Made by a program: the position numbers and the translations under genes. Shown piece after piece: positions 16,244 through 24,660 of a DNA stretch of 64,000 nt (positions are counted from its first letter, which is position 1; each line of letters begins with the position of its first letter). A model generated the notes under the pieces. That model did no database searches, had not been told where the DNA came from, and saw only the letters and a program-made list of their open reading frames with translations. The DNA comes from Pseudanabaena sp. Chao 1811 (GTDB lineage Bacteria; Cyanobacteriota; Cyanobacteriia; Pseudanabaenales; Pseudanabaenaceae): assembly GCF_027942295.1 (NCBI RefSeq), contig NZ_CP101416.1, positions 992,001-1,056,000 on the forward strand, given 5' to 3'.

Positions 16244-19200
16244 TTGTCCAAAAAAACATCTAAGCAACCACCTAATCCTTTAACCAAATGGCTAGCGTTA
16301 AATTGGGATCGTCCAGAGAGATCGTATAATCCCGATGTGCGTGATTTTTTGGCGGAATTACTGCGCTATCCGAAAGATTGTGTGGTGACTGAAGATAAAG
16401 TAACTGGCGGCTATCCTGATATTAAATTACTCACGCTCGAAAAAATGGCTTGGGTGGTGGGAGATTTAAAAAAAGATGATTCAGAGTTAACTATCGATCA
16501 TGGTCGGCACAAGCTATGGCATCAAAAATCTAAGTATGTTGAAGGCTTGACTCGCTATGTTTTGTTTCTGACAGCACATTATCTTTGGGTGGTTTTACCA
16601 ACTGGTGATACGGTTGTCGGTTTTGAAGAGCCTTTGGATTTAACGGCGATCTCTTTTAGTGAATTACAGGACAAGCTTAATTTCCTAAGTTACGAACAGG
16701 CAAACCACAATAATCTATGGGCAACATTTATCGAAGGTCAACTGCCATATATTTATCTAAAACTGGATGATGAGCAGGCTCTTGAGCGTTTACGTCAAGA
16801 TTTACAGGCTAGTTTTACAGAATTAACTATTTCCGCAGAGCAGGCGATCGCCTCATTAGCCAATGAATATACACAATTTCAGCATCAAGAACAGGAAATA
16901 GAGCGTAATCTGGTGTATGCCAGTCAAGATGCTCAACGCCGTGCCAAAGTTCGCTTAAAGTTTAAATCTGATTTTCATCGTCATCTTTTTGAAGAAATTC
17001 TGCCCCGCTTTGAAGATCAGTATGGAAGGGATATCAATGCCAAAAGTAATCAAATTAAAGAACGGATTCGGGAATCTTTTGTCGCTGACTCAGTGGCTGT
17101 GTTAGTGGCGCGAGTCTTATTTTTGCGATTAGTTGAAGATTTAGAATTAACCAAAAAACGCAAACTTTCTAATGGCGGTCCTCGTGACTGGGCGGATTTT
17201 GTTGATTATTTGACAGGAGACGCTAAAGCGCTGGTACAACTAGTTGCTGAGGATGCAGGGCGACTATATCATGAGCCGTTTGAGCAGGGTCTATTTGACT
17301 GGATCTATGAAACTAATGGTGCGTTAGATGAATCGTTGCAACGATTGATCATTCGATTTAATGCCTACGATTTTGCGGGCTTATCTGAAGAGATTTTAGG
17401 TGATATCTATCAAAGTTTTTTACCGCCAGCGAAACGCAAACGTCTCGGTGAGTTTTATACACCAACCGCTTTAGTGGATTGGATCTTGGAACAGACAATT
17501 TTTAGTCATGGTGATGGGAAATTGCTTGATCCTTCCTGTGGTAGTGGTTCGTTTTTAGTACGCTATGTCCATCGCTGTTTACAGGAATCAAGAAACAGAG
17601 GTATATCGATTAATGATTCTCATAATCCGATTGTCAGGGATCTGCAAACCAATGTATGGGGCTTTGACTTAAATCCCTTTGCCGCTTTTATCAGCCATTT
17701 TCAATTAATGTGGGCTTTAATTCGGTTCAAGCCATCAACGACAGATATTCCTAAAGTTCACATTTATAATTTAAATAGTCTACTGAAGGATGATGATTTA
17801 GTTCCATTTTTAGGTGAAGAATTCTTTCCCGATGGTTCCATTGAGCGCGATCGCCAACAGTGGAAATATATCGTAGGTAATCCGCCCTATATTCGTGCAG
17901 AACGGGTGAAGTATGGCGATGAAATGAAGGGCTTATGGAATCAGATTTGGGGTCAAAATGCTGATACTGGTTTAGTATTTCTCTATCGTGCCTTGACGGA
18001 GTCACTGGAATCTGGGGGTTGGTTGGGAATGGTGGTAAGTGGTGGCTATGCTAATTCTGAGGCAGCCGCTAAGATTTGGAAGTTACTATACCCAAATCGT
18101 GAAGCTTCCTTAAGAAAAATTGTCTGGTTGGAGTTTGCTGGCAAAATTTGGGATGCTAATGTAATTCCGATGTTGTTGATTATCGAAAAAGTTCCTGCTC
18201 AGGATAATGACAAAATTGAAATTTATGTGCCTGATCAAGCTTCTCAAACTTTATCCAAAAATTTATTAAAGTGCGATCGCCCAGTCAAGATTAGATACAA
18301 AGATTTCTTTGATGCTAAAGTCAGCCCCAGAATTACAGATATTAATCTCAGCGATTCGGCAGAAGGGCGATGGGGTAACTATCTATTGCCATTGCTGAAA
18401 CCTAAAGATATTCCCATTCTCAAAAAACTATATCCAAGCAGCGATCGCGGCAAAATTGTCGAGTTAAAGCAAGCCGTAGAACCACAACTCAGCCGCAATA
18501 ATCGTCCTTTCTGGTTTACCTATGGCATTCAACGGGGCGGTACAGAAGTTACAGAAGAACCAACAGGCGAAAATTCTGTTCAAGTTATTGCAGGGCGGAG
18601 TATTTCGATAGGATGGACAGGAGAATCGGTTGGCTGGGTTGACTTAGATATGGTTAGAGAACGACCATACGGCAAACTCAGTCTGTGGGCAGAAAAAATG
18701 CATGAAAAATTCTTAGTTGTAACTAATATTGGTTTAGTCCCCACAGCTTCGTTAGTTACTAACGGATCTATTGCTGCTGTTGATTCTTTGATTATCGCTT
18801 TACCGAAAGCTAATCTTGATCCTAAAATTGTTGTTACTTATATAAATAGCAAGTTAGCACGTTTTTATTACCTAGTTAGACTGCGTACAGGAGTATTAGC
18901 AGGATCATCTCGCGCTCACGTTTATCCTCGTGTTCTTGAGGCTATGCCTTGGGTAAAAAATCTAAATTCAAGTATTGAGCAAACTTTGGTTGATAATTAC
19001 AATGAGTTGGCAAGATTAGCAGCGATCGCTAAAGATAACCCTGATGAATGGTTATTATCTGAAATTGAAAACTTAATTCAAGCTAGACGATATCGAATCA
19101 CCGATCGCATTCTTGCGCTTAATTTAGTACATTGGACTGCTGAAGATATTCAAGCTGAAGAACTGAGACTAGATGATAGATTTATTCGTGCAGGTGAATC

Positions 19201-19570
19201 TTTCTTAGAATTATTAAATGCAGATTTAGCTGAATTAGTTTATAAACTTTTGATGTTAACTGCTGAGGAAGATACGCATATCTCTAAGTCAGTTATTCAG
19301 AAGTTAGTGGTTCCCCATAACTATGCTGAAGTGATTCAAACCTATAAACAAAAGGTGATTGACTTTCAAGAAGTTGAAGCCGATTTCTTTAGGGTTCTAG
19401 CCCGAATCGATCAAACTGTTTATGAAATGTTTGAACTCACCAAAGAAGAGCAAGCACATATCGAAAGCCGCTTATCGAGTTTTCCATTAAATAAATTGCA
19501 ACCGCGCTATCCTTGGCAGACGGTTAAACCAAGACCGATTAAAGCCTATACCAGCGATCGCTTTGTCTAG
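16244..19570 (+). CDS. Type IIG-like restriction-modification enzyme (N6-adenine methylase fused to nuclease)
   Basis: 1108 residues. The N-terminus shows a PD-(D/E)XK-like nuclease pattern: GYPDI (58-59 PD) and, 15 residues on, GDLK (74-76 DLK). A helical linker follows, then the N6-adenine methyltransferase: motif I LLDPSCGSGSFLVRY near 427 and motif IV NPPYIRAE near 546, then a target-recognition region (about 650-900) with the end-domain sequence NSKLARFYYLVRLRTGVLAG. Such Eco57I-type single chains cut and methylate asymmetric sites, excluding foreign DNA. The start is TTG: a stop lies 30 bases upstream in frame and no earlier ATG exists. The ATP-grasp gene follows after 25 bp and may be co-transcribed. 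Specificity cannot be read from sequence. Confidence 0.85.
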   Translation: MSKKTSKQPPNPLTKWLALNWDRPERSYNPDVRDFLAELLRYPKDCVVTEDKVTGGYPDIKLLTLEKMAWVVGDLKKDDSELTIDHGRHKLWHQKSKYVEGLTRYVLFLTAHYLWVVLPTGDTVVGFEEPLDLTAISFSELQDKLNFLSYEQANHNNLWATFIEGQLPYIYLKLDDEQALERLRQDLQASFTELTISAEQAIASLANEYTQFQHQEQEIERNLVYASQDAQRRAKVRLKFKSDFHRHLFEEILPRFEDQYGRDINAKSNQIKERIRESFVADSVAVLVARVLFLRLVEDLELTKKRKLSNGGPRDWADFVDYLTGDAKALVQLVAEDAGRLYHEPFEQGLFDWIYETNGALDESLQRLIIRFNAYDFAGLSEEILGDIYQSFLPPAKRKRLGEFYTPTALVDWILEQTIFSHGDGKLLDPSCGSGSFLVRYVHRCLQESRNRGISINDSHNPIVRDLQTNVWGFDLNPFAAFISHFQLMWALIRFKPSTTDIPKVHIYNLNSLLKDDDLVPFLGEEFFPDGSIERDRQQWKYIVGNPPYIRAERVKYGDEMKGLWNQIWGQNADTGLVFLYRALTESLESGGWLGMVVSGGYANSEAAAKIWKLLYPNREASLRKIVWLEFAGKIWDANVIPMLLIIEKVPAQDNDKIEIYVPDQASQTLSKNLLKCDRPVKIRYKDFFDAKVSPRITDINLSDSAEGRWGNYLLPLLKPKDIPILKKLYPSSDRGKIVELKQAVEPQLSRNNRPFWFTYGIQRGGTEVTEEPTGENSVQVIAGRSISIGWTGESVGWVDLDMVRERPYGKLSLWAEKMHEKFLVVTNIGLVPTASLVTNGSIAAVDSLIIALPKANLDPKIVVTYINSKLARFYYLVRLRTGVLAGSSRAHVYPRVLEAMPWVKNLNSSIEQTLVDNYNELARLAAIAKDNPDEWLLSEIENLIQARRYRITDRILALNLVHWTAEDIQAEELRLDDRFIRAGESFLELLNADLAELVYKLLMLTAEEDTHISKSVIQKLVVPHNYAEVIQTYKQKVIDFQEVEADFFRVLARIDQTVYEMFELTKEEQAHIESRLSSFPLNKLQPRYPWQTVKPRPIKAYTSDRFV

Positions 19571-19595
19571 ATAATAATCATGGAATTAAAGAATC

Positions 19596-20426
19596 ATGCT
19601 GACTAACATCAGAATGCTCATACAAGCTTGCAAAAAATCATCTATTGCCTACGAAATTTTGCATCCGAATCAGAATGTGGTTAAGGTCAAATTTGGCGAT
19701 CGCGAATATTATTTCACTAACTACTCAACGCCTTTAACGTCGCAATCTGTTGCTGAGATTTTTAAAGACAAACAGTATTTTTATCAAATCTTTCAAGACG
19801 TAGTGAAGATGCCGCGCACGATATCTTTTATTTCTCCTTACTGTGATGAAAAGTATTTAGAGTATTTAGAATTTCCTTCTATCGATAAAATTATTAACGA
19901 GATAGAAAGAAATTTTGCGTTACCAGTTATTATCAAAAGAAATCGAGGATCGGGTGGAAATAACGTTTTTAAATGTACTAACTTACCAGAAATTCGCAAA
20001 GCTTTAGATCATATTTTCAACGTTAATAGTAAAAATTATGATTATGTAGCACTGGTACAAGAGCCTATCAATATTGTTAAAGAATATCGTTCTGTTTGCC
20101 TTAATCAAGAGCAAATAGTTTTATACGAAAAGGATATCTCTCAAGCAGTGTTTACAGGTAATCTCAGCCCATTGCATTGGGAAGGGGCAATCGCGAAACA
20201 AGTAAACGATGCTCAAGTTATACAGGCGATCGATCAATTCATTAAACCAATTTTTCAGAAAATGGCGATCGCCTATGTGGGTTTAGATGTTGCCTTGGAT
20301 GATCAGGGTAATTACTGGTTGATTGAGGCGAACTCGCATCCGAATTTTGATATTTTCATTCGGGACAATGGCGAAGAAGCGATCGTGCAGCTTTTCCAAA
20401 AAGTCCTCGAATATTTAAAAACATAA
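19596..20426 (+). CDS. ATP-grasp (RimK-like) ligase, unknown substrate
   Basis: 276-residue ATP-grasp enzyme. Key elements are IIKRNRGSGGNNVF (ATP-binding Lys plus Gly-rich loop, about 111-124), ALVQEPI (hinge), KEYRSVC (Arg) and the metal-binding block YVGLDVALDDQGNYWLIEAN (about 226-245; D, E, N). ATP-grasp ligases join a carboxylate to an amine or thiol via an acyl phosphate; the closest visible style is RimK/glutathione synthetase, but the substrate is unknown. The gene starts 25 bp after the R-M enzyme and shares its terminator, so the two likely form a unit. No RiPP-like precursor peptide was seen next to it. A role in defence is only an inference from position. Confidence 0.75.
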   Translation: MLTNIRMLIQACKKSSIAYEILHPNQNVVKVKFGDREYYFTNYSTPLTSQSVAEIFKDKQYFYQIFQDVVKMPRTISFISPYCDEKYLEYLEFPSIDKIINEIERNFALPVIIKRNRGSGGNNVFKCTNLPEIRKALDHIFNVNSKNYDYVALVQEPINIVKEYRSVCLNQEQIVLYEKDISQAVFTGNLSPLHWEGAIAKQVNDAQVIQAIDQFIKPIFQKMAIAYVGLDVALDDQGNYWLIEANSHPNFDIFIRDNGEEAIVQLFQKVLEYLKT

Positions 20427-20459
20427 AAAAGGGGCAGCGCTAAGCGCTGCCCCTTTTTT
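20425..20459. terminator. Strong intrinsic terminator
   Basis: Perfect 16-bp stem, arms 20425-20440 and 20444-20459, loop TAA, with A- and T-runs on either side. It ends the R-M/ATP-grasp unit on the plus strand and the HLIP gene on the minus strand. Confidence 0.85.
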
Positions 20460-20467
20460 AATTAAAA

Positions 20468-20614
20468 CTATAGCAAGCCAATTTGAGAAAGAATACCTTG
20501 ACCAGTGAGCAACTCTGTCGCTAAACCGATAACGAAGCCAAGCATTGCAAGACGACCGTTCCAAGTTTCAGCGAAGTTATTAAAACCAAATTTGGGTTCT
20601 GTAGTGTCAGACAT
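20468..20614 (-). CDS. High-light-inducible protein (HLIP), 48 aa
   Basis: Single-helix thylakoid protein of the chlorophyll a/b-binding superfamily. The 48-residue product contains the diagnostic FAETWNGRLAMLGFVIGLAT, with the E, N and R that bind chlorophyll and the AMLGF core. HLIPs form dimers that bind chlorophyll and carotenoid and protect photosystem intermediates under high light. A good ribosome-binding site (AAAGGAGATA) lies 5 bases before the ATG at 20614. No gene partner on the same strand nearby; it shares the terminator at 20425-20459. Short enough to be missed by length-filtered gene calling. Confidence 0.92.
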   Translation of the reverse strand: MSDTTEPKFGFNNFAETWNGRLAMLGFVIGLATELLTGQGILSQIGLL

Positions 20615-20930
20615 TGCAATTATCTCCTTTGTGTTTTGATTTTCAGACTTTAAAAATCTTTGCTTGAATTAATAATACTTTATATTTCTTAACACACCAT
20701 ACCACCTAGGGTAGATTCGATAAGGCTATCAGAGTCATTACCAAAGTAAATGATTAACAAGGGGCTTAAGTCCCTTGTCTAAAACTTGCATTTTCAAAGA
20801 GATAGGCGGCGCGAAGCGCCGCCTATCTCTTTTTGATAACAAAACAAAAGCTACCGAAATCTAGCGATCGCAGTAGCTTTTGCAAAAAATAAAAATGAAT
20901 GAGAGCAATGGTAATAGCCAAGGCTATTAA
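20615..20930. other. Intergenic region upstream of HLIP, downstream of psaD
   Basis: 316 bp without a gene. It contains the HLIP promoter region, an imperfect ACAAGGGG hairpin (20757-20778), a perfect 17-bp palindrome (20796-20812 / 20816-20832, tip GGCGC-GAA-GCGCC) and a 10-bp hairpin (20845-20854 / 20873-20882) that, read on the minus strand, is followed by TTTTGTT and is the likely psaD terminator. Confidence 0.6.
20845..20882 (-). terminator. Probable psaD terminator
   Basis: 10-bp stem CAAAAGCTAC / GTAGCTTTTG with an 18-base loop containing a HIP1 octamer, about 50 bases after the psaD stop on the minus strand, followed by a T-rich tract. Confidence 0.55.
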
Positions 20931-21380
20931 TTAGGCATCGTAAGTAGCCTTACCTGTAAACTTAACGCTTATAGGATTAGGGTTATCACCAATCTTGCGA
21001 CCGACGCTATTAGCAGCAACGCGACCAGCATTCACCTTCTCAGGGAATACGCCATCTTGAGGATGGAGATACACTTGGTCACCATTTGGAAATTCGCGCC
21101 AAATTTTATAATTGGTGATCTTAAATTTACGCAACTGTGTACCTAAAGCAAGTGCTTGCTCTTTCTTTGCTAAGTAGAGTAAGTTGTCGCCCTTGACCAT
21201 AGTTGCAGCGCCGCCAGTAGGAAGTTCAAATACTTGCTCTTTAGGGCTGTCCCAAGAGATCAGATACTTTTCTTCGGTAAAGGCTGCGTTGAGCAAACCA
21301 CCTGTGCTACCGCCCCAGATAGGGGTTTTGCCAGTAGGTTTAGGAGCGGTAAAGCTCGCTGTTGCTTGTTCTTCTGACAT
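20931..21380 (-). CDS. psaD: Photosystem I subunit II (PsaD)
   Basis: 149-residue stromal/cytoplasmic extrinsic subunit of photosystem I that docks ferredoxin and holds PsaC. Conserved blocks include [18 protein letters not shown] near the N-terminus, [68 protein letters not shown] and the C-terminal [18 protein letters not shown]. The frame extends to 21512, but the ATG at 21380 gives the canonical N-terminus; a few extra residues ([10 protein letters not shown]) precede the usual start of homology. Transcribed alone, with about 255 bp of upstream sequence to ruvX. Confidence 0.97.
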   Translation of the reverse strand: MSEEQATASFTAPKPTGKTPIWGGSTGGLLNAAFTEEKYLISWDSPKEQVFELPTGGAATMVKGDNLLYLAKKEQALALGTQLRKFKITNYKIWREFPNGDQVYLHPQDGVFPEKVNAGRVAANSVGRKIGDNPNPISVKFTGKATYDA

Positions 21381-21537
21381 TGAGATGTTCTCCCAAATTG
21401 CGTATACGCTTTTGATATCAAGTGCAAAGATATCATTTCTACATACCCCTGCTTCAAGCTTACTTAATGTTACTTTACGAAGCTTGACAAAACTTTTCTC
21501 AAAAAAACTCACGCGAAGTGGGAGCTTTTTTGAGTTA

Positions 21538-21622
21538 ATTAGCTGGGCGCAATTAAGTATAAAACCCTAAAAGCTGTGGCGCACGCGCAGCGTGCGCCAC
21601 AGCTTTTGGTTCTATTTTTTAA
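21538..21622. mobile_element. MITE-like element with inner palindrome
   Basis: Imperfect terminal inverted repeats: left TAGCTGGGCGCAATTAA, right (complement) TAGCTAGGCATAATTAA. In the centre is a perfect 18-bp hairpin (21569-21586 / 21590-21607), which may serve as the ruvX terminator. The right arm (TCTATTTTTTAATTATGC) recurs at about 30151-30168 in a diverged copy. Confidence 0.5.
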
Positions 21623-21636
21623 TTATGCCTAGCTAC

Positions 21637-22038
21637 TTAGGAGCTAATTAGTCTACTTAAATATCTTTCGATGAGGATCGCTGCCACAATGTCATCAATG
21701 GGACGGTCAGGCGATCGCATTCCACGGGGGACTAATTTCATTAAACCTGTTGCAGGATAAATGTCCCAAAATCTTTGTCGCGCCTCTTCACTACTATAAC
21801 GCTCGTCTACAGTGATGATCCGCAAATCGGGGAATGATGCTTGCAACTTCGCTTTCCATTGCTTAGATGCGGTTTGATCGCCCATCACCATCAATGATAT
21901 GGGGTAACTATCTAATAAGTTACCAACTTTAGCGATCGCCTCAGCGCTGGGGATAACTGCCTGAAAATGTAGCTTCCGATCTAAGCCCATGACAGCAACA
22001 CCACATTTTTGTTTTCCGGGATCGAAACCTAGCAGCAC
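21637..22038 (-). CDS. ruvX: RuvX/YqgF-family RNase H-like nuclease
   Basis: 133 residues with the RNase H fold of YqgF/RuvX: the N-terminal LLGFDPGKQKCGVAV supplies the first catalytic Asp, VDERYSSEEARQRF the Glu region, and DRPIDDIVAAILIERYL the C-terminal Asp pair. In other bacteria the family acts in pre-16S rRNA processing and has been proposed as a Holliday-junction resolvase. The start is GTG (LLGFDP follows directly). The family-typical length and residues are intact. The downstream hairpin within a MITE-like element may end transcription. Confidence 0.85.
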   Translation of the reverse strand: MLLGFDPGKQKCGVAVMGLDRKLHFQAVIPSAEAIAKVGNLLDSYPISLMVMGDQTASKQWKAKLQASFPDLRIITVDERYSSEEARQRFWDIYPATGLMKLVPRGMRSPDRPIDDIVAAILIERYLSRLISS

Positions 22039-22060
22039 AGATAGATATTCCTAAGTTAAT

Positions 22061-22087
22061 AATTCGTAATTCGTAATTCGTAATTTT
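22061..22087. repeat. Heptameric tandem repeat (AATTCGT)n
   Basis: Three copies of AATTCGT plus one degenerate AATTTTT between ruvX and the hydrolase gene. A five-unit relative is at 52264-52298. These resemble the short tandemly repeated (STRR) sequences of cyanobacteria. Confidence 0.75.
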
Positions 22088-22105
22088 TGTTTACGTCGAT
22101 GATGA

Positions 22106-22984
22106 TTATATCTTTTGCGTAAATTCGTTGATGCCATTGCGGTAAGTTTCGCTCGAGTCTAGAAAGCCACCATTATGATCACCGCGCAATTTAACTAGTT
22201 TTTTCGGTGCATTGGCTACTTGAAAGTTTTTTTCGCCATGAGGAAACGGGATAATCTCATCCTCAGTGCTGTGAATGATTAATACAGGAATTTTGATATT
22301 CGGCAGGCGCTCAATGGAATTGTAGGAAAATTTTGATAATAGGCGAATTGGCAGGAATGGGTAAAGCTCGGCGGCGCGATCGCTAATTGAGGTAAAGGTC
22401 GAGGCAAGGATCAGCCCTGCTGCGAAATTTTGAGGATTTTGTTGAGCAGTAGTTTGGGCAATGTAGGAAGCGATCGCCCCACCTAGAGATTCGCCATAGA
22501 TAATGATTTTTTGAGGTGGGATTTTGCGTTCTTGGGTGAGATATTGCCAAGCTGCCTCAACGTCTTTATAGGTTCCTTCTTCACTCGGCTGTCCTTCACT
22601 CTTGCCATAGCCGCGATAGTCAAATAAAAATGTGGCAAGTCCTAGGTCTTTAAATATCGGTAAATAGCTAACACGATTACCAATATTGCCACCATTACCA
22701 TGACAAAATAAAATCACTGCTTTACCAATAGAGTTGTTGTCTTTTGCAGGTACAAACCAAGCAGATAAATTGACGTTATCTTTAGTAGTTAGTTGAATAT
22801 CTTCAAATTTTAAGCCAATAGATTTTGGTGTTTCTAGGACATCTTTACTTGGCATAAATACCATATTTGCCTGTCCGAAATATAAGGCGATCGCTAAGCC
22901 AATATAAGCAAGAACAAGAACCCGAATCACTGGTAGCAAAAACTTCTGAAATATTTGAAATAATGGTTGCAAATTCTGGCTCAT
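22106..22984 (-). CDS. Membrane-anchored alpha/beta hydrolase
   Basis: About 292 residues. An N-terminal membrane helix (FLLPVIRVLVLAYIGLAIAL, about 14-33) precedes an alpha/beta hydrolase domain of the S33/DLH-like type: oxyanion region FCHGNGGNIGNR, nucleophile elbow IYGESLGGAIAS (GESLG), Asp in STEDEIIPF and His in RGDHNGGF near the end. The catalytic triad Ser-Asp-His is thus present. Homologues (BEM46/ABHD-like) are peptidase- or esterase-like; the substrate is unknown. The frame opens with GTG at 23008, 3 bases from the upstream stop; the ATG at 22984 preceded by AGAGGAA is preferred. Likely co-transcribed with the nuclease-like gene upstream. Confidence 0.85.
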   Translation of the reverse strand: MSQNLQPLFQIFQKFLLPVIRVLVLAYIGLAIALYFGQANMVFMPSKDVLETPKSIGLKFEDIQLTTKDNVNLSAWFVPAKDNNSIGKAVILFCHGNGGNIGNRVSYLPIFKDLGLATFLFDYRGYGKSEGQPSEEGTYKDVEAAWQYLTQERKIPPQKIIIYGESLGGAIASYIAQTTAQQNPQNFAAGLILASTFTSISDRAAELYPFLPIRLLSKFSYNSIERLPNIKIPVLIIHSTEDEIIPFPHGEKNFQVANAPKKLVKLRGDHNGGFLDSSETYRNGINEFTQKI

Positions 22985-23011
22985 ATTTCCTCTGTTATTA
23001 GCGATCACCGA

Positions 23012-23665
23012 TCAAGTTTGTTGAAACAATTTAGAGATTTTCTTAAGAATCATAAGTACAGAGCAGAGTTCATTAGTCTTACGGTTATACAGTGAGAAGT
23101 CATTGGAAAACTGATATTGAGTGATCTCCCCTTTCAGCACTTTTAGGAATATTGAAAATCCACCATTGCTGATAAATCCATAGGTTGGTTGTGATTGATT
23201 AGGGCTATCCAGCATATAGGTAAGTGCTTGAGCCATGACTGATTCGATACTAAATGCTTGTCCTTTTGATTCAATTACTAGAACCCATAGTTTTTTGTGA
23301 ATCACGAGTGTGTCAATCCGACCTTGATAGATGGTTTCTTCATTGTCATCAATATCTACCGATTCAATCTGAACGGGATATTCTGCTCTGATGTCGAAAG
23401 GCGGATCGTAAAAACTTGCCATTTCAAGCAAAGGTGCGATCGCGATTTGATTAACTAGTCCTTCGCTAATATGTCCATGATGGCGATGGTAAAGATAGCG
23501 CTCTTTTAATAGATCACAACGTTCTTTCTCAGCTTCGGTTAACTCTGGTAAATCTTCATACCATTCATTAAAAAAGCGATCGCTAATAGCTTGCTGTGCC
23601 GAAAACTTTGTTTCTACTTCTAGCAAACTATTAACATATTTAGAAATTGCTAATATCCTTACCAT
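23012..23665 (-). CDS. PD-(D/E)XK-type nuclease-like protein
   Basis: 217 residues, ATG start. The centre shows a PD-(D/E)XK pattern: GRIDTLVI (Asp) followed about 10 residues later by LVIESKGQAF (E-S-K), then a helix with MAQALTYML, as seen in cyanobacterial proteins annotated as restriction endonuclease subunit R-like. Such proteins are usually orphan nucleases; no methyltransferase is adjacent. It ends 3 bp before a GTG that could start the hydrolase frame, so the two may share a transcript. Function as a nuclease is inferred from the motif only. Confidence 0.65.
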   Translation of the reverse strand: MVRILAISKYVNSLLEVETKFSAQQAISDRFFNEWYEDLPELTEAEKERCDLLKERYLYHRHHGHISEGLVNQIAIAPLLEMASFYDPPFDIRAEYPVQIESVDIDDNEETIYQGRIDTLVIHKKLWVLVIESKGQAFSIESVMAQALTYMLDSPNQSQPTYGFISNGGFSIFLKVLKGEITQYQFSNDFSLYNRKTNELCSVLMILKKISKLFQQT

Positions 23666-23809
23666 TACCTCTATCTCTTCTTGTTATATATCAATATTTT
23701 TGAGCTTATAGATTTGTACTGATAAGCATATTTGTAATATCAGAAAAAGCTTTCTTTAGTATGATTTCAGTTTTAAAGCTATAAATTCTTAATATCTATA
23801 AATATAAGT

Positions 23810-24604
23810 TTAACCTACAAATATTTTTTCTCTATGATATTTAAGAAAATCTTGGTCAGGATGAAATTTTTCAGGCATTTGGATCGGCTGATTGCGATAA
23901 ACACCAAAGTTTTCTTTTATAGTCTTTTCTGACAAAAAATCTTTGATATAAGAACTTAAAATAATTTGATAATTTGAGTCAATAGTAATCAGTCCTTTAT
24001 CAAATGCCTTATCTTGTGTGCTACTAAGGCAAAGTCCATTATGAGGATTTAGGCGATGCTCTGGATATTGGCTCCAAGGCAGAATATGACTAGCAACCAA
24101 AAGTGTTGCAATAGGATTTCCAGTAATACAACAACGTCCATAGTAATTACTTATTACAGTTTCTCGAAAGAATTTTTGACCGATACGGACTTTGACTGTA
24201 GCTTCAGATTCAGTTGATATTGAAGTGTTTTTATTAGCTAGTTTTTGTGAAAATATTTGAGGCTGAGTAGATTCTAATTCTGTTATATTGCTGTCAAATA
24301 ACAACTGAAACTTTTCTTCGCTTTCATAGCCAAGAACCTCCCAATTCTCATTAAATTCTTTCCATATTTCTCTATCTGCTTTACTTGCTCCTTGTAGCCC
24401 CTTAATACCTCTTGCTTGCAAACTTGTATCAAGTGAGGCAAAATTAACAAGCTTCATGGCTAAACTACTTGGGGTTCTATCTATCTTTCGTGAGACCTCA
24501 ATAATTATAGGTGTACGATGATGAAGCTGACCAAATGAGAGTTTGCAATATAAGTTCATTGCAATAATAAGTTCATCCCTTGACCATCTTCTACGCTCGG
24601 ACAT
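23810..24604 (-). CDS. HNH endonuclease
   Basis: 264 residues. The C-terminal half is an HNH nuclease: FFRETVISNYYGRCCITG, then VASHILPWSQYPEHRLNP and NGLCLSSTQDKAFDKGLI, containing the His-Asn-His set (SHI...HNGLCL...DKAFD) and a CxxxG zinc-like turn. The N-terminal ~110 residues (RRRWSRDELIIAMNLYCKLS ... RTPSSLAMKLVNFAS) read as a helix-turn-helix-like DNA-binding domain found in this family of modification-dependent or restriction nucleases. No methylase partner is near. The gene and its 3' flank are AT-rich compared with trpC upstream, consistent with acquisition. Confidence 0.85.
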   Translation of the reverse strand: MSERRRWSRDELIIAMNLYCKLSFGQLHHRTPIIIEVSRKIDRTPSSLAMKLVNFASLDTSLQARGIKGLQGASKADREIWKEFNENWEVLGYESEEKFQLLFDSNITELESTQPQIFSQKLANKNTSISTESEATVKVRIGQKFFRETVISNYYGRCCITGNPIATLLVASHILPWSQYPEHRLNPHNGLCLSSTQDKAFDKGLITIDSNYQIILSSYIKDFLSEKTIKENFGVYRNQPIQMPEKFHPDQDFLKYHREKIFVG

Positions 24605-24660
24605 ATTTACCTAATAAAATACAAAATGAGATAACAAACTGAATATTAGGGATTTCAATT

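Noticed and set aside
21381-21500. HLR1-type RpaB site upstream of psaD
   Set aside because: Only an imperfect TTAC/TTTAC pair is visible; it does not match the spaced direct repeats of the consensus.
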